Shown: positions 16,826 to 23,690 of the stretch, in pieces
Position numbering within the stretch: the first letter of the stretch is position 1
Layout: the number at the start of each line of letters is the position of its first letter
NCBI GenBank assembly: GCA_002256425.1
Contig: NKIZ01000001.1
Coordinates: 3,259,001-3,323,000, forward strand
DNA: 64,000 nucleotides
Source of the DNA: Alphaproteobacteria bacterium PA2
GTDB lineage: Bacteria; Pseudomonadota; Alphaproteobacteria; Caulobacterales; Caulobacteraceae
Direction of reading: 5' to 3'
Position numbers and translations under genes: made by a program
Notes under the pieces: generated by a model
What the model was told of the DNA's origin: nothing
The model's database searches: none
The model's input: only the letters and a program-made list of their open reading frames with translations

Positions 16826-18691
16826 CTATTGGCAGGCGAGGCACTCGTCATAGTCGGTGTGCTGGGACGGACCGGCCTCAACCTGGACAATGGCTTCACC
16901 GCCGGCATGCGATGCCCGCTGAACCGACTTTGAGCGCAGGTAGTAGAGGGATTTGCAGCCCCGCTCCCATGCCTGCCAGTGCAGCATGTGGAGGTCCCAC
17001 TTGTCCACGTCGCCAGGCAGGAAGATGTTGACCGACTGGGACTGGCAGATGTCGGGTGTGCGGTCGGCGGCCAGTTCGATAACCCAACGCTGGTCCAGTT
17101 CGAAGGCGGTCTTGAAGACGTCCTTCTCGTCCTGGGTCAGGAAGTCCAGGTGCTGGACCGAGCCTTCATTTTCCAGGATCGAATCCCAGACCTGGGGGGT
17201 GTTCTTCTCTTTTTCGTCCAGCAGACGCTCGAGGAAGATGTTGCGGACCGCAAACGTCCCCGACAGGGTCTTGTGGGTATAGATATTGGCCGGAATGGGC
17301 TCGATGCCGGCGCTGGTCCCGCCACAGATGATCGAGATCGAAGCGGTCGGCGCGATGGCCAGCTTGTGGCTGAACCGCTCCATGACCCCACGCTCGGCGG
17401 CGTCAGGGCAGGGTCCGCGTTCGGCGGCCAGGGTGCGGGAAGCCGCATCGGTCTGCCGGCGCAGGTGCTTGAACAGGCGCATGTTCCAGGACTTGGCCAG
17501 GGCGCTCTCGAAGGGCACGTTCTGCATCTGCAGGAAGGAGTGGAAGCCCATCAGGCCCAGGCCGACCGAGCGCTCACGGGTTGCGGCGTAAACGGCGTTG
17601 GCCATTTCCGGCGGGGCGCGGCCAATGAAGTCCTGCAGGACATTGTCCAGGAACCGCATGACGTCTTCGATGAAGGTCGGATGGTCGCGCCATTCCATGA
17701 AGGTCTCGGCGTTCACCGAGGACAGGCAGCAGACGGCGGTCCGGTCGTGGCCCAGATGGTCCTTGCCGGTGTGCAGCATGATTTCCGAGCACAGGTTGGA
17801 CTGGCGCACAGACAGGCCCAGATCCTGCTGATGCTGCGGCATGGCGCGGTTCACCGTGTCGGAGAAGATCAGATAGGGCTCGCCGGTCTGCAGGCGGATC
17901 TCCAGGATCTTCTGCCACAGGGAACGGGCGTCGACCTCACGCAGGACTTCATTGTTCTTGGGCGAGCGCAGGCCGAACATGGCGCCCTCGCGGACGGCTT
18001 CCATGAATTCGTCAGAGATCGAAATGCCGTGGTGCAGGTTCAGGGACTTGCGGTTGAAATCGCCTGAGGGTTTGCGGATTTCGAGGAACTCCTCGATCTC
18101 CGGATGGTGGATGTCCAGATAGACCGCAGCTGATCCCCGGCGAAGGGAGCCCTGGCTGATGGCCAGGGTCAGGCTGTCCATGACCCGGATGAAGGGGATG
18201 ATGCCGCTGGTCTGGCCCGCGCCCTTGACCTTTTCGCCAATGGACCGGACGCCGCCCCAATAGGTGCCGATGCCGCCACCGTTGGAGGCCAGGGCGACGT
18301 TCTCGTTCCACACGCCCTGAATGCCTTCCAGGGAATCGCCCACGGCGTTCAGGAAGCAGGAAATGGGCAGGCCGCGATTGGCGCCGCCGTTGGACAGGAC
18401 CGGAGTCGACGGCATGAACCAGAGTTGGGAGATGTAATCATAGATCCGCTGGGCATGGTCGGCGTCGTCGGCATAGGCCGTTGCGACTCGTGCAAACATG
18501 TCCTGATAGCTCTCACCGGCCAGAAGATAGCGGTCTTCCAGGGTGGTCTTGCCGAAGTCGGTCAGCAGGGCATCCCGCGACCGGTCGACCTCGACCTTGC
18601 GAACCAACTGGAGTTGCGGTCGCTCTGCACGCTCCGAACCAGCTTTCGCCGCCTCTGAAATCGCCCGCACTGCCGCTTCGCTACCGCTCAT
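16826..18691 (-). CDS. nrdA: Class I ribonucleotide reductase, alpha subunit (R1), no ATP-cone
   Basis: 621 residues. Reduces ribonucleotides with NrdB. Seen: MPSTPVLSNGG and GLPISCFLN (first redox Cys), SNLCSEI (the N-x-C-x-E radical site), AVCCLSSVNAET (partner Cys), APTASISIICGGTSAGIEP, KSLYYLRSKSVQ (tyrosine pair for radical transfer), and the C-terminal DECLACQ (CxxC for reduction by thioredoxin or glutaredoxin). The E. coli protein has ~761 residues with an N-terminal ATP-cone; here only ~35 residues precede the catalytic fold, so the overall activity site is missing. Start ATG at 18691; no close upstream gene. Two NrdR-type boxes precede it. Confidence 0.95.
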   Translation of the reverse strand: MSGSEAAVRAISEAAKAGSERAERPQLQLVRKVEVDRSRDALLTDFGKTTLEDRYLLAGESYQDMFARVATAYADDADHAQRIYDYISQLWFMPSTPVLSNGGANRGLPISCFLNAVGDSLEGIQGVWNENVALASNGGGIGTYWGGVRSIGEKVKGAGQTSGIIPFIRVMDSLTLAISQGSLRRGSAAVYLDIHHPEIEEFLEIRKPSGDFNRKSLNLHHGISISDEFMEAVREGAMFGLRSPKNNEVLREVDARSLWQKILEIRLQTGEPYLIFSDTVNRAMPQHQQDLGLSVRQSNLCSEIMLHTGKDHLGHDRTAVCCLSSVNAETFMEWRDHPTFIEDVMRFLDNVLQDFIGRAPPEMANAVYAATRERSVGLGLMGFHSFLQMQNVPFESALAKSWNMRLFKHLRRQTDAASRTLAAERGPCPDAAERGVMERFSHKLAIAPTASISIICGGTSAGIEPIPANIYTHKTLSGTFAVRNIFLERLLDEKEKNTPQVWDSILENEGSVQHLDFLTQDEKDVFKTAFELDQRWVIELAADRTPDICQSQSVNIFLPGDVDKWDLHMLHWQAWERGCKSLYYLRSKSVQRASHAGGEAIVQVEAGPSQHTDYDECLACQ

Positions 18692-18748
18692 GACCCAAAA
18701 CCCATACTTATCAGACGTTTCCGGCGAGGCCCCTCCCCAACCGGCTTA

Positions 18749-18795
18749 TCGCTATATCTAGTGGGCGCCCCGCCCTGATACGCAACATCATGGGG
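18749..18795 (-). promoter_or_regulatory. Tandem NrdR boxes upstream of nrdA
   Basis: Proximal box CTATATCTAG (core 18752-18761, 58 bases from the nrdA start), a perfect CwAnATnTwG match, and distal CAACATCATG (core 18783-18792) with one mismatch (A for T at position eight). The cores are again exactly 31 bases apart, as upstream of nrdB. This supports joint NrdR control of the split nrdA and nrdB genes. Confidence 0.78.
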
Positions 18796-19030
18796 CACCA
18801 AGCCTAATGACTCGTCAACGGCCTGAGGGAGTTCTCCACGTCTGTTTTTTGACAATGAAAAGTTAACGCCAGAGCCTGAGGCTTGATCAAGCTGGTCTTT
18901 CAGACTCCGGGCCGTTTTTTGATCACGCGACTGTGATCGCCGCTTGCGGCATAAGGTCGCCGGGGAGTTTTCGGCGCTGAATCGCAATGGGTGTCTTGTG
19001 GCGGCCTGCAATTGGGCATATCCCGACCGC
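18796..19030. other. Intergenic stretch between nrdA and the riboswitch, no gene seen
   Basis: I see no credible coding frame. It is more A+T-rich than its surroundings and contains a TTGACA (18847-18852), a GATCAC/GTGATC inverted repeat with a six-base gap (18921-18938) after a run of T, and a GATTTTC-like patch. It should hold the upstream part of the nrdA promoter and the promoter of the riboswitch-controlled transporter. The inverted repeat could be an operator or a terminator hairpin, as the run of six T precedes rather than follows it on the plus strand. Confidence 0.5.
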
Positions 19031-19150
19031 GTCACTGGGGAGTAGCCGTCCGCGCGTTTCAGCGGAGGGTGCGTCAACAAACTTGGACCGGAATTGCTTC
19101 CGGGACATGGCGCATCCAGCCTTTCGGGCCTGGCGAGACTTTTGGCTTTC
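19031..19150 (+). promoter_or_regulatory. yybP-ykoY manganese riboswitch
   Basis: Three conserved blocks of this Mn2+-sensing RNA occur in the right order: ACTGGGGAGTAGCC (19034-19047), GCGTCAACAAACTTG (19071-19085) and GGCGAGACTTTTGG (19132-19145). The consensus I recall has GGGGAGUAGC, GUCAACAUACU and GCGAGACCUUUG. In between are G+C-rich segments that can form the P2-P4 stems. It precedes a TMEM165/GDT1 gene, and this RNA class commonly sits ahead of such Mn2+ exporters and turns them on when Mn2+ is high. The 3' region leads straight into a strong hairpin at 19166-19212. The exact helix boundaries are not worked out. Confidence 0.88.
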
Positions 19151-19165
19151 GTGTGTCGTTCCCAG

Positions 19166-19212
19166 GCGGGATCGGCGGCGCGGAGAGCCATTGGTCCTGT
19201 TCCGATCCCGCC
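19166..19212 (+). promoter_or_regulatory. Hairpin between riboswitch and start codon, probable expression platform
   Basis: An 11-base perfect stem, GGCGGGATCGG with CCGATCCCGCC, closes a loop of about 25 bases. It ends 11 bases before the ATG at 19224, where the ribosome site should lie (GTGAGCCAGAT). There is no T-run after it, so translational rather than transcriptional control is favoured. Confidence 0.6.
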
Positions 19213-19223
19213 GTGAGCCAGAT

Positions 19224-19793
19224 ATGAACCTTCAACCCCTGCTTATCTCCACGGGTCTCGTGGCGATCGCCGAGATCGGCGACAAGACACAACTCCTTGC
19301 CATCCTGTTAGCGGCGCGGTTTCGCAAGCCAGCGCCAATCATCGCCGGAATCCTGGTGGCGACCATTGGAAACCACCTTCTGGCGGCGGCTGTCGGCGCC
19401 GCGGCGGGGAATCTGCTGGACGGTCCCTGGACCAAATGGGTGCTGGGCCTGGCCTTCATCGCTTTTGGCGCCTGGGCCCTGATTCCGGACAAGTTTGAAG
19501 ACGGCGATGCGCCTCGGGACAAGCCCGGCGCTTCGGTCTTCATTACGACGGTCGTCGCCTTCTTCTTTGTCGAGATGGGCGACAAGACCCAGGTCGCCAC
19601 TGTGGCCCTGGCCGCGCGCTTCCATGAGGTCTTCATGGTGGCTGCTGGCACAACCCTGGGCATGATGGTCGCCAATGTCCCGGCGGTCTTCATTGGACAG
19701 GCTGCCGCAGAGAAACTGCCCCTGACCTATATCCGCTGGGCCGCAGCGGCGTCCTTCGCCGCCATCGGGGTCTGGATCCTGATCGCCGGCTGA
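19224..19793 (+). CDS. TMEM165/GDT1 family Mn2+ (cation) exporter
   Basis: 189 residues, about six transmembrane helices. The signature E-x-G-D-K-T-Q occurs twice: VAIAEIGDKTQLLAILLAARF near the N-terminus and FFFVEMGDKTQVATVALAARF in the second half, an inverted duplication typical of this family (also called UPF0016). Members exchange Mn2+ or Ca2+ for protons; in bacteria the known ones expel Mn2+. The ATG at 19224 is chosen because the helix begins four residues later and upstream in-frame sequence is riboswitch. Regulation by the Mn2+ riboswitch just upstream fits. A shared hairpin terminator follows. Confidence 0.93.
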   Translation: MNLQPLLISTGLVAIAEIGDKTQLLAILLAARFRKPAPIIAGILVATIGNHLLAAAVGAAAGNLLDGPWTKWVLGLAFIAFGAWALIPDKFEDGDAPRDKPGASVFITTVVAFFFVEMGDKTQVATVALAARFHEVFMVAAGTTLGMMVANVPAVFIGQAAAEKLPLTYIRWAAAASFAAIGVWILIAG

Positions 19794-19810
19794 GGTGGGG
19801 CGCAAAACAA

Positions 19811-19836
19811 AAGGCCCGGTCTTTCGACCGGGCCTT
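19811..19836. terminator. Bidirectional terminator between GDT1 and ompA
   Basis: Perfect 11-bp stem AAGGCCCGGTC/GACCGGGCCTT with a four-base loop. On the minus strand it is followed by TTGTTTTG and would end the ompA transcript; on the plus strand by CGTTATT, ending the transporter transcript. Confidence 0.85.
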
Positions 19837-19865
19837 CGTTATTCGGCTGAACGCCTGTCGATCGA

Positions 19866-21065
19866 TCAGAAGTTGATGTCGATCGTCGAACGACGGTTCA
19901 GGGGTTCCTTGACACCATCGCCAGTGGCGACGGCGAGCATGGTCTCACCCTTCCAGTCGACTTGCAGCGAACCGGCGCCGACGCCCAGACCGACCAGCGA
20001 GTCAGCCACGGCCTTTGCACGACGTTCCGACAGGCGGACGTTGTAGGCCGGCGAACCGGAGGAGTCGGTGTGACCGACGACGATCACGCGGGTGGCGTGG
20101 CCGGCGTTGGCGTAGTTGGCGGCTTCCGAAACCACCGTCTGGGCTTCCGCGGTCAGGATGGCCTGATCGAAGGGGAAGTAGACGATGAACTGCTTGGCCT
20201 CAAACGCCGGCGGGGGCGGAGGAGGCGGAGGCGGCGGAGGAGGAGGCGGAGGCGGCGGAGGGGGCGGCGGAGGCGGCGGCGGGGGAGGAGCAGCTGCGAA
20301 GGAGTAACGCAGGCCCACAGTCGCCGAAGCGTCGCGGTAGTCGCCCTTGAACACGCCGGGCTGAAGGGCGTGAGAACCAGTCGACTTGAAGGAGGAGTCA
20401 GCACCACCGAGATAACGGTAGGTCATGTCCACGTTCAGGCGATCGGTCGCCTTCCAGGCCAGGCCGGCGATCAGCTGGTAAGCGATCGTCGTGTCGGACT
20501 TGGAGATGGCCAGGTTCTGGTAAGCCGGGTTGGCCGCCGTAATGGCGCCCGTCACGGTGGAGAACTGACCCATCAGGCCGTCAACCTTCATCTGGTTGAC
20601 GCCGAGACCGGCGCCGACAAACGGGTTGATCGTGGCGTCAGGCATGAAGTCGTAAAGGACATTGCCCATCAGCGACCAGACCTGGACGCTGCCCGTCGGA
20701 GAACCGCAGGTCGGCGAAGCCGCGGTGCGGATCACGCCAGGAGCGCAGAGGCCGATGATGGCCTGGTTGGCGCCGCCGCGGAACGAATTCACGTCACCCG
20801 CGCGATAGCCGCCTTCCAGTTCAACGCGCCAGTTGTTGGACACGCGATAGCCGAGACGCGCAAAGCCCGCCCAGTCTTCCTTTTGGTTGAGGTCCCACTC
20901 ATACGGCTTGCCAGCCGAAGAGTTGTTGCTGGACTTCAGCGAAAAGCTGTCGGGCCAATGATAGCCCATGTCGACAGCGCCGTACCAGCCGGTATCCGCA
21001 GCGGACGCCCCGGTGGCGACGCAGACCGCAGCGATGGCGGCCCCTGCCAGAAGTTTGAATTTCAT
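19866..21065 (-). CDS. OmpA family outer-membrane protein with polyproline linker
   Basis: 399 residues. A signal peptide (MKFKLLAGAAIAAVCVATGASA) precedes an eight-stranded OmpA-like beta barrel (about 24-250; WYGAVDMGYHW, FARLGYRVSNNWRVELEGGYR, INPFVGAGLGVNQ). Next comes a linker of 27 consecutive prolines (coded at 20208-20288), then a C-terminal OmpA peptidoglycan-binding domain (FIVYFPFDQAILTAEAQTVV, VVGHTDSSGSPAYNVRLSERRAKAVADSLVGLG). The Asp in TDSSG and the Arg in LSERRA are the expected diaminopimelate contacts. It tethers the outer membrane to the wall. A 14-bp palindrome lies in its leader. Confidence 0.93.
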   Translation of the reverse strand: MKFKLLAGAAIAAVCVATGASAADTGWYGAVDMGYHWPDSFSLKSSNNSSAGKPYEWDLNQKEDWAGFARLGYRVSNNWRVELEGGYRAGDVNSFRGGANQAIIGLCAPGVIRTAASPTCGSPTGSVQVWSLMGNVLYDFMPDATINPFVGAGLGVNQMKVDGLMGQFSTVTGAITAANPAYQNLAISKSDTTIAYQLIAGLAWKATDRLNVDMTYRYLGGADSSFKSTGSHALQPGVFKGDYRDASATVGLRYSFAAAPPPPPPPPPPPPPPPPPPPPPPPPPPPAFEAKQFIVYFPFDQAILTAEAQTVVSEAANYANAGHATRVIVVGHTDSSGSPAYNVRLSERRAKAVADSLVGLGVGAGSLQVDWKGETMLAVATGDGVKEPLNRRSTIDINF

Positions 21066-21093
21066 ATTCAGAGCCCTCTCTTGCCCTCTGCCG

Positions 21094-21107
21094 CGGTCAT
21101 ATGACCG
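21094..21107. promoter_or_regulatory. Perfect 14-bp palindrome in the ompA leader
   Basis: CGGTCATATGACCG, 28 bases upstream of the ompA start on the minus strand. A perfect symmetric site so near the start suggests an operator or a leader hairpin. A second inverted repeat, GCCTCATCC with GGATGAGGC, lies at 21172-21203. No regulator can be named. Confidence 0.5.
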
Positions 21108-21279
21108 AGCACGCTTATATCAAGGTCGAAGCGACGCGGAAGTGTCGCCGAAGCCACACTCAACGTCATTTGCCTCATCCTCGCTTACACTACGGGATGA
21201 GGCTATACAGCAATCCTCGCTCCAAGCAACGATCTGATAACCAATTGAGGCCGGAAAGGGTTCAATTTTGTTCCAAAGG

Positions 21280-23070
21280 TCACGGCTTGGTCCGAACTTC
21301 ACCTCTAAACCTGCGCATTCGGCCGCCCAGAGCTTCCGGTCGATTCAAGTCCTTCCGGAAGAGGTCTCTGCGTTCATGAATTGAGGCGATAACCAGCCCC
21401 ATCGGGATGCCCACATCCACCAGAACGGCTTCCGACAACTGTAGGCTGGCCTCAATGGTCTCGGGAACGGCGTCGGACACCCCAAGGTCGTAGAGTCGCT
21501 TGGCGTGTCGCGCATCCCTGGCGCGGGCGACAATGACCAGGTCAGGCCTCAGGCCTCTGGCGGTGGCTACGATGGATTCCGCCGCTTCAGGGGAATCCAT
21601 GGTCACCACAAGGGCCGGTGCGGTTTCCAGGCCACACCTGCGGAGAAATTCCGTACGGGTCGCATCCCCGAAAAACACTTCCCCGCCGGACCGTCGGGAC
21701 GAATCGACCAGTCGGGGATCGCTGTCTATGGCCAGCCACGGAACCTGGTGGGTCTGCAGCATTTCTGAGACCAGCCGGCCGACCCGGCCATATCCCACGA
21801 TCAGCACCCTGGGCGGTCCGTCCCCGGAAGGTGGAGGCGGAAGCGCTTCAGACAGCCCCTGGGTGACCTTCCTTGCACCGACCTTCAGGGAGAGACTGGC
21901 CAGAGCCGGAATGCACATCATCGAAAGGGTCGACGAAACCAGAACCAGTTGCCCGAGTTCTGGCGCGACAATCCGGCTGGCCATGGCCGCGGTGAGAATG
22001 ACGAAGGCGAATTCACCTCCCCCCGCCAGCAGAAGGGCCGACTCCGCCGCCGCGCGCCACGGCAGCCGGAACATGCGTCCCAGGCCGAAAACCACTGCAA
22101 AGTTCAGACTGATCAGGCCGATGGCGAAGCCCAGCACCTCCAGGGGGTGGGCAAAGAGCAGGGACATGTCCAGGCCTATGCCGACCGAAAGGAAGAAGAG
22201 GCCAAGCAGCAGGCCCTTGAAGGGCTCTATGGTGACTTCGACCTCGTGACGGTACTCGGTCTCGGCCAACAGCAGTCCGGCGACGAAGGCGCCCAGGGCC
22301 ATGGAAAGGCCAGCCAGGGCCGCCACAAGACCAGATCCGATGACGATCAGCAGACTGGCGGCGACGAACAGCTCCTCGCTCTTGGCTCGGGCCACCGACC
22401 TCATCATCGGACGCAGGAACAGGCGGCCAAACAGGACCAGGCTGCCGACAGCCAGGGCGGCCGGTGCGATGGCCAGCAGGTCCTGCGGCGAGAACTCGGA
22501 TATCGATCCGCGTCCCAGAAGGCCCAGGGTGATCAGGATGGGGGCGACGGCGAGGTCCTGGAACAGCAGGATGGAGAAGGTCACCCGGCCCGCCAGGGCG
22601 TGCTGGCGCTTGTTTTCCGCAAGGATCGGCATGACCACGGCGGTGGAAGACAGGGCCAGGGCTGCGCCGATGGCGATCGCCTCGGCCGGAGGCGCCTTCA
22701 GCATGATGCCGACCGTCGAGATCGCCGCCGTAGACAGCAGGACCTGGAGCCCGCCAAGGCCGAAGACATAGCGGCGCATCAGTCGAAGGCGCTCCCATGA
22801 AATCTCCAGGCCGATCATGAACAGCAGGAAGACAACCCCGAACTCCGCCAGTTGGGCGACCTCGGCAGACCCTGAAATTGTAAAGTAGGACAACCACGGG
22901 ACGGTTGGAGCCAGGGCGCCGAGACCCTGCGGACCAAGGGCCAGACCAGCGGCGATGAATCCGAGGATCGGACTGACCCGCCACCGACGGAACAGGGGCA
23001 CGACAATGCCGGCGGTCACCAGGAACAGCACAACGTCGCGATAGCTGTCGGGCGTGACGTGTGGGTCCAT
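21280..23070 (-). CDS. CPA2-family monovalent cation:proton antiporter with TrkA-N domain (KefB/KefC-like)
   Basis: 596 residues. About twelve transmembrane helices up to residue ~390, beginning LFRRWRVSPILGFIAAGLALGP, with the exchanger motifs FLLFMIGLEISWERL and FLSVGIGLDMSLLFA. From about residue 410 a Rossmann TrkA-N domain follows (PPRVLIVGYGRVGRLVSEML, GxGxxG). The C-terminal extension (~80 residues) has ARDARHAKRLYDLGVSDAVPETIEASLQLSEAVL. It likely exchanges K+ or Na+ for protons under nucleotide or redox control. Which cation is not decidable here. It is a single gene facing the PCu(A)C gene. Confidence 0.9.
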   Translation of the reverse strand: MDPHVTPDSYRDVVLFLVTAGIVVPLFRRWRVSPILGFIAAGLALGPQGLGALAPTVPWLSYFTISGSAEVAQLAEFGVVFLLFMIGLEISWERLRLMRRYVFGLGGLQVLLSTAAISTVGIMLKAPPAEAIAIGAALALSSTAVVMPILAENKRQHALAGRVTFSILLFQDLAVAPILITLGLLGRGSISEFSPQDLLAIAPAALAVGSLVLFGRLFLRPMMRSVARAKSEELFVAASLLIVIGSGLVAALAGLSMALGAFVAGLLLAETEYRHEVEVTIEPFKGLLLGLFFLSVGIGLDMSLLFAHPLEVLGFAIGLISLNFAVVFGLGRMFRLPWRAAAESALLLAGGGEFAFVILTAAMASRIVAPELGQLVLVSSTLSMMCIPALASLSLKVGARKVTQGLSEALPPPPSGDGPPRVLIVGYGRVGRLVSEMLQTHQVPWLAIDSDPRLVDSSRRSGGEVFFGDATRTEFLRRCGLETAPALVVTMDSPEAAESIVATARGLRPDLVIVARARDARHAKRLYDLGVSDAVPETIEASLQLSEAVLVDVGIPMGLVIASIHERRDLFRKDLNRPEALGGRMRRFRGEVRTKP

Positions 23071-23154
23071 CTGGGTCGTCTCGTTCCTGATTCCGCTTCG
23101 GGGCGCCTACAGGTATGCTTGTGCCGAAGATTTCGATCCGCCAAGGAGGGAATT

Positions 23155-23616
23155 ATGCTGAAACAAATCGCTCTTGCTGCGGGACTTTGCCTGATAGCGA
23201 CCGCCGCGGGGGCCGGCCCGACGACCTCTGGCGGCGTTCGCGTCAAGGATGCCTGGAGCCGGCCCGCTGCGCTCGGCACGATTGGCGCAGGGTTCTTCAC
23301 GATTACCAATTCAGGTCCGCGACCGGAAACCCTGATTTCCGTCACCAGCCCCCTGGCCACCAGGGTGGAACTGCACCAGACCTCCATGAATGGCGGAGTC
23401 ATGTCCATGCAGCGGCTTGAGTCCGGCGTGACCCTGCCTCCCGGTCAGTCCGTGGTTTTTGCACCGGGCGGCAAGCACCTGATGGTGTTTGGCCTGAAGT
23501 CGGCCTTGAAAGCCGGCGGCGCCCTTCCCCTGACCCTCAATCTAGCTTCAGGCGGTCGCTTGCAGGCCAAGGCTGTTGTCAGACTTTCACCGCCCCCCGC
23601 TTCACCCGCCAAATGA
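23155..23616 (+). CDS. PCu(A)C copper chaperone
   Basis: 153 residues. Signal peptide MLKQIALAAGLCLIATAAGA, then the PCu(A)C fold. Copper-binding residues fit the H-(M)x10-M-x21-H-x-M pattern: His and Met in VELHQTSMNGGVMSMQ, and HLM in GGKHLMVFGL. It is periplasmic and delivers Cu(I), for example to the CuA site of cytochrome oxidase, together with Sco. The ATG at 23155 has an AAGGAGGG ribosome site at 23143-23150. Upstream in-frame residues do not belong. It is followed 74 bases later by the M13 peptidase in the same direction. Confidence 0.92.
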   Translation: MLKQIALAAGLCLIATAAGAGPTTSGGVRVKDAWSRPAALGTIGAGFFTITNSGPRPETLISVTSPLATRVELHQTSMNGGVMSMQRLESGVTLPPGQSVVFAPGGKHLMVFGLKSALKAGGALPLTLNLASGGRLQAKAVVRLSPPPASPAK

Positions 23617-23690
23617 CAGAATTGTAACGTGGCGACCTCGCCTCTTGAGAGGCATGGTCTGCGTAATGAACCCAACAGGATCAATCTGAG

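Noticed and set aside
18847..18880. TTGACA as a standard promoter upstream of the transporter
   Set aside because: No matching -10 at the right distance could be seen; left as a possibility only.
19962..21104. Open frame opposite ompA with a long Arg run
   Set aside because: The Arg run is the antisense of the proline codons; no ribosome site or family motif.
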